A DNA stretch of 51,009 bases from Streptomyces montanisoli (lineage in GTDB: Bacteria; Actinomycetota; Actinomycetes; Streptomycetales; Streptomycetaceae). The DNA lies in the NCBI RefSeq assembly GCF_017813245.1, contig NZ_JAGIQL010000036.1:1-51009 (forward strand), read 5' to 3'. Below the pieces are notes generated by a model. The model was not told the origin of the DNA. It saw only the letters and a list, made by a program, of their open reading frames with translations, and did no database searches. Positions 16,086 to 23,944 of the stretch are shown here, in pieces. The translations under genes and the position numbers were made by a program. Positions within the stretch are counted from its first letter, which is position 1. Every line of letters starts with the position of its first letter.

Positions 16086-17072
16086 GATGACACCTCCTGG
16101 AACGCACCGTCGGAGAACTTCTTCGCGTACGTGTGGGTGTAGCGCTCGGCGTGCTGGTCCCAGTCGTAGGCCCCGCATCAGTGTCTCCAGGGCGTCCCGC
16201 TCGTAACGCATGAGGGCGGCACGGTCACGGCTGTCCAGCCCCACGGAGTCGGCGAGGGCCGGCAACGTCCCCCGGAGCTCCACGAACCGCCTTGTACGGT
16301 CCGACACCATGGCGCACATCCGCTCGATGGCCCCCTGGCGTGTCAGGCCTTGCTCACGCTCCAGCAAAAGCACCAGATTCACGTCGCCCGCCATTTCCTC
16401 CTTCTCGACGGACACGATGCCGTTGTCCAGGACGACGACCTCGATGGCCAATCGCCGCATTCTCTCGGCGACCGGGCTTCGCAAGGCTTTCGCCGGACAT
16501 TCGTAGTGTCCGGCGCGCTCGGCGATATCGAGGACCGGAAGGGCGCCTATCGTCCGCCTGCGCACCGCCAGATGCTCGGAGAAGCGCGGAAGTCACCGCT
16601 GTCGGCGCGCGGAGGCCTCGTCGACATATCCGTTGAGATACGCACGCCAGTCCGCGGCAGCCCGGGCACGCCACGAACCGGACATTCCCATGGTGCTGCG
16701 CGCCCACAGGTCCGCGAACGCGCGAGCGAGCGGATGTTGCGGGACATCCGAACCGCGGAACGCCGAGGCGACGTCCCGCACCAGGCCGCGTACCGCTTTC
16801 GGGTCCCGTCCGACGGGCCCGTCGAAGAAGTCGTCGAAAAGGAAGAACCAACTCTGCTGATCCACGCCCAGGTCGAGGTCGTCCCCGGTCGCCGAGGGAT
16901 GGAACCGCGCGGCCACCTCGGCATAGGAACCCATCAAATGCCGCTGGGACGCGGCGGAATCCGGTATGAGGCCGTGCAGCCGCGGCCACGCGAGGTGTTC
17001 ACGCCGCGCCCGCGCGAGGTCGGGACTGACGCGACTTTCAAAGGGTATGTCCAGCTTGATGCCTTGGGGCAT
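16082..17072 (-). pseudogene. Class I terpene synthase, disrupted by a stop codon and a frameshift
   Basis: Reassembled, this is a sesquiterpene-cyclase-type protein of about 330 residues starting MPQGIKLDIPF (ATG 17072, AGGA upstream). The Mg-binding DDFFD motif is at residues 80-84. An in-frame TGA at 16595-16593, probably from a CGA Arg codon, stops translation after YVDEASARRQR; the same frame then continues with LPRFSEHLAVRRRTIGALP. The NSE/DTE region reads DNGIVSVEKEE, so the usual ND is NG. Near 16170, after TLMRG, the frame shifts and the true C-terminus (YDWDQHAERY…KKFSDGAF) runs to the TGA at 16084-16082, overlapping the P450 start. Pentalenene synthase is the closest family member I can recall; the product is not assignable. 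Confidence 0.88.
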
Positions 17073-17292
17073 GAACCGTCCTAACGGAGAACAGGTGGCG
17101 CGACGCGCCTGCCAATTCAACGAGAAGAGTCACGGTGCAGGTGCACACTCCTCCCTCTGGCGTGGTTACGAAACTCTGACATCGACGTTCGGTGACCACC
17201 CGGCGACCATGCGCGGGCCGCCACAGGACCGCGTGAAAGTGACCGGTAAGATCGCCGGCTTTGCGCGACACCCATTGTTGGGAGCGGTGTGA

Positions 17293-18132
17293 GAAGTCGC
17301 CGAGGCGCGCCACCGCACGGACGGCAACGGGGAGCATCCGGTGCCGTCCGTGATCTCCTTCACCGGCTCCACCGAGGTCGGCCGCCACATCGCGGAGGTC
17401 GCGGGCCGCAACCTCAAGAAGCCGATCCTCGAACTCGGCGGGAACAGCGCGCTCATCGTCCTCGCGGACGCCGACCTGGACCTCGCCGTTGACGCCGCCG
17501 TCTTCAGCCGCTTCACCCATCAGGGCCAGATCTGCATGTCCGCCAACCGCGTTCTGGTGCACCGCGACGTCTATCCGCGGTTCGCGCGAAGCTACGTGTC
17601 CAAGGTGCGCTCGCTGAGGGTGGGCGATCCACGGGACGACGGCACGGTCCTGGGGCCGCTCATCAACAGGCGGCAGTCGGAGGCCCTCGACCGGCTGGTC
17701 AGGCAGGGTATCGAGGAGGGAGCACTGCCACTACTGCGCGGCCGCGTGAACGGCACCCTCTTCGAGCCTGTCGTACTGGGCGATGTGACCACCGACATGG
17801 CGGTCGCGCAGGCCGAACTCTTCGGCCCCGTGGTGTGTCTCATGCCCTTCGACACCGAGGAGCAGGCCGTCGCGATGGCCAACGACACACCGTTCGGCCT
17901 CAGCGGAGCCGTTCACACGCGCGATCTCGATCACGGCGCCGAGCTCGCGAAGCGCCTCGACACCGGCATGGTGCACGTGAACGACACATCCATCGACGAC
18001 CAGCCGCTCGTCGCCTTCGGCGGTGAGAAGAACTCCGGGTACGGACGCCTCAACGGTGAATGGAGCCTGCACGAGTTCACCACGCACCAGTGGATCTCGA
18101 TCAACCGCGGACGGCGCCGCTACCCCTACTGA
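17293..18132 (+). pseudogene. Aldehyde dehydrogenase, 5'-truncated
   Basis: About 265 residues matching the second half of an NAD(P)-dependent aldehyde dehydrogenase: FTGSTEVG, the glutamate motif LELGGN, the catalytic cysteine in GQICMSANR, PLIN, ELFGPVV, and the C-terminal GEKNSGYGR. The first 210-220 residues, including most of the cofactor-binding domain, are missing. The frame is closed by TGA at 17290-17292 and recognisable homology begins near 17329. A GTG at 17341 could start a 263-residue product, but it would lack the NAD-binding core. The gene runs divergently from the terpene synthase and may have belonged to the same pathway. Its 3' end overlaps the convergent MFS gene by seven bases. 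Confidence 0.82.
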
Positions 18133-19322
18133 GTGGCGGAGCCCGGACGGCTCGGGCCCGTCCCGCGGGTGGCGAGGGAGGCTGCGGCGGTCAGGACGGC
18201 GAGGGCCGCGAAGCCACCGCTGAGGACCGTGGCGGCGGCCGCGCCGGCGACGATCAGCGGGCCTCCCGCGTCGCCGAGTTCGCGCCCGAGTTCGGCCGCG
18301 CCCATGGTCTGGCCGAGCCGCTCGGCCGGTGTGGCCGCCACCAGGGCGGAGAAGCCGAGCGGTGTGACCACCCCCGTGCCCAGACCGATCAGGACGGCCG
18401 CGATCAGCACTCCGGCAGGCCCGGGGACGACCGCGGCGGCGAGCCCCACCGCCGTGACGGCGAGGCCCAGGCCGATACCGGTGCCTGTGGTGATCCGGCC
18501 CTGGTCGAGGGCGGCCCCGGCGCGCGGCTGCACGAGTGCGGCGCAGGCGGCGAGCAGGGAGACGGCCGCGCCGGTGGCGGCCGGCCCGAGATGGGCGGCC
18601 GCACCGGCGACCGGCAGGAAGCCGACGCCCACCGACAGGGAGGCGGTCGCCAGGGCCAGGGCCGTCGTCGGGCGCAGGAAGCTGCCCTGGCCCAGCCGCT
18701 TCGCGAGGTCGAGGACGGTTTGGCGCGCCTTGGGCAGCGGCGGGACGGCGGGTACCGCGAGGGCAGCCCAGACGGCCACGGCGGCGGCCACCGCGGTCAT
18801 GACGGTGTAGAGCAGCGTCAGCCCGCCGAGCGCGACCAGGACGCCGCCCAGGAGCGGCCCGGCGGTGTAGCCGACGCTCTTGAAGAAGCCGTACGAGCCG
18901 AAGGCCCGGCCGCGTTTGGCCGCCGGGTTGAGCCTGGCGACCAGGGTCGAGGCGGCCGGGGAGAACGCGGAGGCAGCGGCACCCTGGCCGAGCCGTGCCG
19001 CCCACAGCAGCCCCGGGTCCTGCGCGAGAGCGAACAGGACGGAGGCCGCCGCGAAGGCGATGAGCCCGCCCAGCAGGACCGGGCGGGCGCCGATGCGGTC
19101 GGACAGCGTTCCGAAGACGGGCTTGAGGAGCAGCTCGGCGCCGTCGTACAGGGCGAGCAGACCGCCGAGGACGAGCAGGGAATCGTGATGGCCGGTGGTG
19201 TAGTGGCCCAGGTTCGCCGCCACGCCGTGCGCGCCGAAGGCGGTGGTGAAGCCGGCCGCGTACAGCGGCCACAGCCGTCCGCGCGCAGGTACGGCCTCGA
19301 TGCTCGGCGTCTGGGGCGGCAT
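18126..19322 (-). CDS. MFS transporter
   Basis: A 398-residue inner-membrane protein with about twelve hydrophobic segments. The first cytoplasmic loop carries KPVFGTLSDRIGARP, the MFS signature between helices 2 and 3, and helix 5 contains SVGYTAGPLLGG. The central loop is short (KARQTVLDLAKRLG). Start ATG at 19322 with AAGGA upstream. It follows the P1B-4 ATPase by 84 bases on the same strand, a gap that contains a 9-bp tandem repeat, so co-transcription with the metal ATPase is likely. A role in metal export or drug efflux is possible; substrate unknown. Confidence 0.9.
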   Translation of the reverse strand: MPPQTPSIEAVPARGRLWPLYAAGFTTAFGAHGVAANLGHYTTGHHDSLLVLGGLLALYDGAELLLKPVFGTLSDRIGARPVLLGGLIAFAAASVLFALAQDPGLLWAARLGQGAAASAFSPAASTLVARLNPAAKRGRAFGSYGFFKSVGYTAGPLLGGVLVALGGLTLLYTVMTAVAAAVAVWAALAVPAVPPLPKARQTVLDLAKRLGQGSFLRPTTALALATASLSVGVGFLPVAGAAAHLGPAATGAAVSLLAACAALVQPRAGAALDQGRITTGTGIGLGLAVTAVGLAAAVVPGPAGVLIAAVLIGLGTGVVTPLGFSALVAATPAERLGQTMGAAELGRELGDAGGPLIVAGAAAATVLSGGFAALAVLTAAASLATRGTGPSRPGSATQ

Positions 19323-19335
19323 GAACGGATCCTTG

Positions 19336-19371
19336 ACTCGACGGACTCGACGGACTCGACGGACCCGATGG
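19336..19371. repeat. 9-bp tandem repeat before the MFS gene
   Basis: ACTCGACGG is repeated exactly three times (19336-19362), followed by a degenerate fourth copy to 19371. It lies between the ATPase stop and the MFS start, close to the MFS ribosome binding site. Confidence 0.85.
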
Positions 19372-19406
19372 ACGGTGCGGGTGCGGGCGGGCGCGGGCGC
19401 CGGGCC

Positions 19407-21446
19407 TCAGGCGCCGTCGGCAAGGGATTTCCGCCAGGCCGCTTCGCGCAGCAGTCGCAGGCCGTTGAGGCCGACGATGACGGTGGAGCCCTCGTGCCCG
19501 GCGACGCCGAGGGGCAGCGGCAGGGTGGCGACGAGGTCCCACACCACGAGGCCGGTGATGAACACGGCCGCGATGACGAGGTTCTGGACCACCAGGCGCC
19601 GGGCTGTGCGGGAGAGGGCCACGACGGCCGGGATGGTGGCGAGTTCGTCGCGGACCACGACGGCATCGGCGGTCTCCAGGGCGAGGTCGGAGCCGGCCTT
19701 CCCCATGGCGATGCCGGTGTGCGCGGCGGCCAGGGCGGGGGCGTCGTTGACACCGTCGCCGACGACCAACACCTTGCGCCGCTCCCCTCCCCCGTCCCCT
19801 TCCCCTCCCCCGTCCCCTTCCCCTCCCCGCTCCCACTGCCGGACGGCGGCGGCCTTGTCCTGCGGCAGCAGTCCTGCCCGTACGTCACTGATGCCGACTT
19901 CGGCGGCCAGGCGCCGCGCGGCGCGCGGGTTGTCACCGGTCAGCAGTACCGGCGGGCGGCCGGTCAGGGCGGTGAGGGCGGCGACCGTGGTGGCGGCGTC
20001 CGGCCGCAGCCGGTCGGCGATCGCGATCATTCCGGCCGGCGCGCCGTCGCACAGGACCAGCACCGCGGTGCGCCCGGCGTCCTCCAGCTCCCGCGCCAGT
20101 GCCTGCGCGGGACCGGTCACGCAGGGCACGAGACGGGCCGGCGAGCCGACCTGGACCTTGCGGCCGTCCACGGTGGCGCTCACGCCCTGGCCCGGGGCGG
20201 AGCTGAAGTCGGTCACCTCGGGCAGGGCGAGGCCGCGCTCGTCTGCCGCGTCCAGGACGGCGCGGGCCAGCGGGTGCTCGCTGGGGTGCTCGGCGGCGGC
20301 CGACAGGGCCAGCAGCGTCTCCTCGGTCAGGCCGGAGCCGGGCAGCGGATGGACGTCGGTGACGCGCGGAGTGCCCTCGGTGAGCGTGCCGGTCTTGTCC
20401 AGGGCGACGGTGTCGATCTGGCCAAGACGTTCCATCACGACGGCGGACTTGGCGAGGACGCCGTGGCGGCCGGCGTTGGCGATGGCCGAGAGCAGCGGCG
20501 GCATCGTGGACAGCACGACCGCGCACGGCGATGCCACGATCATGAAAGTCATCGCCCGCAGCAGCGAGGACCGCAGGTCGGAGCCGAAGGCGAGGGGGAT
20601 CGCGAAGACCGCGAGGGTGGCGATCACCATGCCGATCGAGTACCGCTGCTCGATCTTCTCGATGAACAGCTGGGTGGGGGCTTTGGTACGGGAGGCCTCC
20701 TCGACCATCTGCACGATCCGGGCGATCACCGAGTCGGACGGGTCGCGTCGCACCGTCACGCGCAGCGCGCCGGCGCCGTTGACGGTGCCGGCGAACACCT
20801 CGTCACCCGGCTGCTTGGCCACGGGCAGCGGCTCGCCGGTGATGGTGGCCTGGTCGACTTCGCTGCGGCCGGTGACGACCAGGCCGTCGGCGCCGATCCG
20901 CTCGCCCGGGCGGACCAGGATCGTGTCCCCCACCACCAGGGTCTCCGCCGGGACCGTCTCCTCGCCCCCGACACTCCCGTCGGTTCCGTCGCTCCCGTCG
21001 GTCCTGAGCCGGGTCGCGGTGGCGGGGGCGAGGTCGAGCAGACCGCGTACCGAGTCCGCCGTACGGGCGGTCGCGACCGCCTCGAGCGCGCCGGAGGTGG
21101 CGAAGATGACGATCAGCAGCGCGCCGTCCAGGACCTGGCCGATGGCCGCGGCACCGAGGGCGGCGACCACCATCAGCAGGTCCACGTCCAGCGTCTTCTC
21201 CTTGAGGGCCTTCAGGCCCTCCCAGCCGGGCTCCCAGCCGCCGGTGAGATACGTGGCGGCGAACAGCGGCCCCCACGTCCACGCCGGCGCGCCGAGCAGG
21301 TTCAGCGGCAGGGCGATCAGGAACAGCACCAGCGCGGCGAGCGCCCAGCGGGCCTCGGGCAGCGCCAGCACTCGCGTGCGACGGCGAGGGGCCGGAGAGG
21401 ACTCCGCGGGCGGCGACTCGGGCCGCTGATCCAGGACACAAGACAT
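19407..21446 (-). CDS. P1B-4 type metal-transporting P-type ATPase (CtpD/CtpJ/CoaT-like)
   Basis: A 679-residue inner-membrane ATPase exporting a transition metal. Residues 33-130 hold the first transmembrane hairpins, TGEP at 203-206 is the actuator motif, SPC at 306-308 replaces the CPC of Cu/Zn pumps, DKTGT at 350-354 is the phosphorylation site, SEHP 389-392, TGDN 503-506, GDGVND 563-568, and HEGST at 651-655 in the last helix. SPC plus HEG(S/G)T defines subgroup P1B-4, associated with Co, Ni or Fe(II). There is no N-terminal metal-binding domain. Two in-frame repeat expansions sit at about 149-162 and 540-556. ATG 21446 is used, divergent from an NmtR-like sensor that should repress it. 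Confidence 0.95.
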   Translation of the reverse strand: MSCVLDQRPESPPAESSPAPRRRTRVLALPEARWALAALVLFLIALPLNLLGAPAWTWGPLFAATYLTGGWEPGWEGLKALKEKTLDVDLLMVVAALGAAAIGQVLDGALLIVIFATSGALEAVATARTADSVRGLLDLAPATATRLRTDGSDGTDGSVGGEETVPAETLVVGDTILVRPGERIGADGLVVTGRSEVDQATITGEPLPVAKQPGDEVFAGTVNGAGALRVTVRRDPSDSVIARIVQMVEEASRTKAPTQLFIEKIEQRYSIGMVIATLAVFAIPLAFGSDLRSSLLRAMTFMIVASPCAVVLSTMPPLLSAIANAGRHGVLAKSAVVMERLGQIDTVALDKTGTLTEGTPRVTDVHPLPGSGLTEETLLALSAAAEHPSEHPLARAVLDAADERGLALPEVTDFSSAPGQGVSATVDGRKVQVGSPARLVPCVTGPAQALARELEDAGRTAVLVLCDGAPAGMIAIADRLRPDAATTVAALTALTGRPPVLLTGDNPRAARRLAAEVGISDVRAGLLPQDKAAAVRQWERGGEGDGGGEGDGGGERRKVLVVGDGVNDAPALAAAHTGIAMGKAGSDLALETADAVVVRDELATIPAVVALSRTARRLVVQNLVIAAVFITGLVVWDLVATLPLPLGVAGHEGSTVIVGLNGLRLLREAAWRKSLADGA
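19783..19826. repeat. 18-bp coding tandem repeat in the ATPase P-domain
   Basis: On the coding strand the unit GGAGGGGAAGGGGACGGG occurs twice exactly (19826-19809, 19808-19791) plus a partial copy. It encodes a (GGEGDG)n stretch at residues 541-555, just before the hinge motif GDGVNDAP. Confidence 0.85.
20967..21002. repeat. 18-bp coding tandem repeat in the ATPase actuator region
   Basis: Two adjacent 18-bp units sharing most bases encode TDGSDG and TDGSVG, an acidic Gly-rich insertion between TRLR and the VVGD motif of the actuator domain. Confidence 0.7.
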
Positions 21447-21503
21447 GACGAAACAACCCTTCACGGGCGAACAGCCGCAACACCCCGACCATACCGGAAC
21501 ATC

Positions 21504-21540
21504 TGAACAGGTCTTCAAGCGTGCCGCGTATGCTGAACGC
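21504..21540 (+). promoter_or_regulatory. Leaderless promoter and dyad upstream of the NmtR-like gene
   Basis: A -10 hexamer TATGCT (21529-21534) lies six bases before the ATG at 21541, and no Shine-Dalgarno sequence is present, the arrangement of a leaderless actinobacterial transcript. A short dyad TGAA-N6-TTCA (21504-21517) lies where a -35 region would be and could be part of the metal-sensor operator shared with the divergent ATPase gene. Confidence 0.5.
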
Positions 21541-21954
21541 ATGGGCCACGGAGCGGACACCGACAGCAGCGCCACCACGCGGGAACGCCTCGACACCGTC
21601 GGCGCCGACGACGTCGCCGCGACCCTCCAGGCCCTCGCCACGCCCTCGCGGCTGCGCATCCTGGCCCGGCTCCAGCAAGGCCCCTGCTCGGTCGGCGACC
21701 TCGCGAACGCCGTGGGCATGGAGCCCTCCGCCTGCTCCCACCAGCTACGCCTGCTGCGCAACCTCGGCCTGGTCACGGGCGAGCGCCAGGGACGCTCGAT
21801 CGTCTACGCGCTCTACGACAACCACGTCGCCGAACTCCTCGACCAGGCGCTCTACCACGTGGAACACCTGCGCCTCGGCGTGCGCGACACCCCGGCCGAA
21901 CTGCGGGACGGCACGGCACGTGCCGGGAGTCTCGCGCGCGGAGCCACCACCTGA
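21541..21954 (+). CDS. nmtR: ArsR/SmtB family Ni/Co-sensing repressor (NmtR-like)
   Basis: A 137-residue winged-helix repressor that would dissociate from DNA on binding Ni(II) or Co(II). It starts MGHG, and the N-terminal amine plus His3 are metal ligands in mycobacterial NmtR. The recognition region is SACSHQLRLLRNLGLV at 63-78. The alpha-5 site ligands are all in place: Asp93, His95, His106 and His109, two positions offset from NmtR Asp91/His93/His104/His107. The frame is open 32 codons upstream, but the MGHG start is chosen because the N-terminal ligands depend on it and a -10 box lies six bases before it. Divergent from the P1B-4 ATPase, its evident target, as in Mycobacterium. Confidence 0.93.
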   Translation: MGHGADTDSSATTRERLDTVGADDVAATLQALATPSRLRILARLQQGPCSVGDLANAVGMEPSACSHQLRLLRNLGLVTGERQGRSIVYALYDNHVAELLDQALYHVEHLRLGVRDTPAELRDGTARAGSLARGATT

Positions 21955-22261
21955 CGCCTCGACCGTTTCCGTCAACACTCCGGCAGAAAACGCTCGCGCG
22001 ACGCGACACCCCCAACAGCATCTTCGAGGACCACCACGGCGGCCTCTGGTCGACGTTCTTCCGCAACCCCAACGCCGGCCACTGCTCCGACCCGTCACGC
22101 GCCGCTGATTCCGCCGTGCCCGGCGTCGTCCGGCTGGAGTGGACCGGCCCGCAGGGCGGCCGGCTGCTGGTGCGGCGGCGGCGCCGTGGGCTGCCGCCGG
22201 CGGCTGACCCGCGTCCGCGCCCTGTCGCCACGACCACGTTCTCCTACGGGAAAGGAACACC
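21955..22261 (+). other. Region after the sensor gene, decayed coding sequence
   Basis: One plus-strand frame is open through most of this stretch and reads TPNSIFEDHHGGLWSTFF and PGVVRLEWTGPQGG before an Arg-rich tail, ending at a TGA that overlaps the next ATG (22262). It has no start codon or ribosome binding site near its beginning and I do not recognise the family. Probably the 3' remnant of a gene. Confidence 0.35.
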
Positions 22262-22585
22262 ATGACCTGCCCGACCGCACCGAACGACGCGGCGAATTGG
22301 GACGCCTTCTCCGAGTACGGGCACACGAAGGCGCCGGACACCACCACCGAGCAGCGCGCCTTCACGGCCTGGCTGAAGTCCATCGACATGGGTACGACGA
22401 CCGCTCCCACACCGTTCCCACCGGAGCAGCAGTACGCGTAGGGGGACCGCACGCACATCCTGGGCCACCACGAGGTGCCCGGCACCATCCACACCGACCC
22501 GGGCGCGAACTGGGACTGGGACCACTACCTGGAGCTGGTGCGAGCCGCGCACTCGCGCCGCGACGAGCGCGTCAGACATCCGTAA
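22262..22585 (+). pseudogene. N-acetylmuramoyl-L-alanine amidase remnant
   Basis: An ATG at 22262 with AAAGGA upstream opens 59 codons (MTCPTAPNDAANWDAF…PFPPEQQYA) to TAG at 22439-22441. The same frame continues with DRTHILGHHEVPG and HTDPGANWDWDHYLELV to TAA at 22583-22585. The second part is the C-terminal end of an amidase_2/PGRP-type peptidoglycan amidase, whose GHxEVPG and TDPG..WDWD motifs are characteristic. The catalytic domain upstream is missing apart from a possible FPPEQQYA segment, so this is a relic of an endolysin- or autolysin-like gene. Whether the 59-codon frame is a small gene of its own is open. Confidence 0.6.
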
Positions 22586-22701
22586 GACCTGGTCACGGTA
22601 AGGGCGCGGGGTCCGCCGACACGAAATGTGCGACGGGGCCGAGCGGGTCCCGTCCGGCCCGGGTGACTGGCGCCGCCGCTCTTGTCCCGAGGAAACACTT
22701 C

Positions 22702-23835
22702 ATGAGAAGACAGCCCGCCGCGGTCCTGGCCGGTGCCTCCGCCGCCGCTCTGGCGTCCCTGGCCCTGTTCGCGGCACCCGCCTCCGCGCACACGCCCCAC
22801 CACACCACCTCAGCCCGGGGCCACTCGGGACACGGCGTCGTGTTCGTGCAGAACGACGACGTCGAGGGGAACGCCGTCGTCACCTACGACCGGGCCGCCG
22901 ACGGATCGCTGACGAAGGCGGGTACCTACGCGACGGGCGGCCTCGGCGGCCAGGAGGAGGGCACCGGGCCCGACCACCTCGCGTCGCAGGGCTCCCTCGC
23001 GTACGACAAGGCCCACCGGCGCCTGTACGCCGTCAACGCGGGCAGCGACACGCTCACCGTGTTCGCCGTGCGCGGCGACCGGCTGGTGCGCGAGCAGACC
23101 GTGTCCACCGGGGGCTCCTTCCCGGTGAGCGTCACCGTGCACGGCGGCAGCGTGTACGTGCTGAACGCGCTGGACGGCGGCTCCGTACAGGGCTACCTGA
23201 CCATCGGTGGACGTCTCGTGCGCGTGCCGTCCTGGCACCGCGGCCTGGGGATCGAGGGCGACGGCACGCCCGGCCAGGTGTCGTTCACGCCCGACGGCTC
23301 GAAGATCGTGGTGGCGGGCAAGGCCGACAACACGCTGGCGGTCTTCCGCGTCGGCCTGCTCGGGATATCGGCCAGGCCGACGTCGACGACCCTGCCATCG
23401 GGTGGCGTGCCGTTCGCGCTGGCCTTCGACGCCAAGGGCCGTGCGGTGGTCGCGGACGCTGCCGCGAACTCGCTCGACACCTTCACCGTGGGGCGTAACG
23501 GCTCGCTGACGAAGACGGACGAGGCCGCGACCGGCCAGAAGGCCACCTGCTGGGTCGTCAGGGACGGCGACTACTTCTACACCGGCAACGCGGCAAGCGG
23601 CACCATCTCCGGCTTCGCGCAGCACCACGGGCGGCTGACGCACATCGGGGACACCACGTCGGGCGCGGGCACCGTCGACCTCGCGGTCAGCTCCGACGGC
23701 GCGTACCTCTACGCCCAGGTGGGCGCCACGGGCAGCGTGACGGGCTTCCGCGTCCACGCGGACGGCTCGCTCACGAACGTCGGCTCGGTGACGGTGCCGA
23801 ACGCGGTCGGCGGCGAGGGTATCGCCGCCTCCTGA
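22702..23835 (+). CDS. Secreted beta-propeller (lactonase-like) protein
   Basis: A 377-residue exported protein. Residues 1-29 are a signal peptide (MRRQPAAVLAGASAAALASL, cleavage near ASAHT). The rest consists of repeated blade-like units such as AYDKAHRRLYAVNAGSDTLTVFAV, SFTPDGSKIVVAGKADNTLAVF and AVSSDGAYLYAQVGATGSVTGF, the look of the 6-phosphogluconolactonase/YVTN type of seven-bladed propeller. Enzymatic activity is not shown. ATG at 22702 with GAGGA upstream. It is followed by a strong hairpin and then a Rieske lipoprotein gene, so a common envelope redox role is possible but speculative. Confidence 0.85.
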   Translation: MRRQPAAVLAGASAAALASLALFAAPASAHTPHHTTSARGHSGHGVVFVQNDDVEGNAVVTYDRAADGSLTKAGTYATGGLGGQEEGTGPDHLASQGSLAYDKAHRRLYAVNAGSDTLTVFAVRGDRLVREQTVSTGGSFPVSVTVHGGSVYVLNALDGGSVQGYLTIGGRLVRVPSWHRGLGIEGDGTPGQVSFTPDGSKIVVAGKADNTLAVFRVGLLGISARPTSTTLPSGGVPFALAFDAKGRAVVADAAANSLDTFTVGRNGSLTKTDEAATGQKATCWVVRDGDYFYTGNAASGTISGFAQHHGRLTHIGDTTSGAGTVDLAVSSDGAYLYAQVGATGSVTGFRVHADGSLTNVGSVTVPNAVGGEGIAAS

Positions 23836-23866
23836 CCGCGATCTTTCGCTCTCCGGTGAACGCGGC

Positions 23867-23902
23867 GCGGCCGGGCCCCGTACCAACGGGTGGCCCGGCC
23901 GC
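23867..23902. terminator. Intergenic hairpin after the propeller gene
   Basis: An 11-bp perfect stem (GCGGCCGGGCC / GGCCCGGCCGC) encloses a small inner stem CCGT-ACCA-ACGG. There is no T-run. It may attenuate or terminate transcription between the propeller and Rieske genes. Confidence 0.5.
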
Positions 23903-23944
23903 GACCGCGCCGGCCGCATTCGCCACGCGAAGGGGAGCACCACC

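Noticed and set aside
14733..16565. A single 610-residue terpene synthase-P450 fusion protein
   Set aside because: The synthase C-terminus is found in another frame up to a TGA overlapping the P450 GTG, which has its own ribosome binding site. The apparent fusion results from a frameshift.
18060..21506. A plus-strand frame of 1148 codons across the MFS and ATPase genes
   Set aside because: Low-complexity Gly/Arg/Gln-rich antisense of two well-identified membrane proteins.
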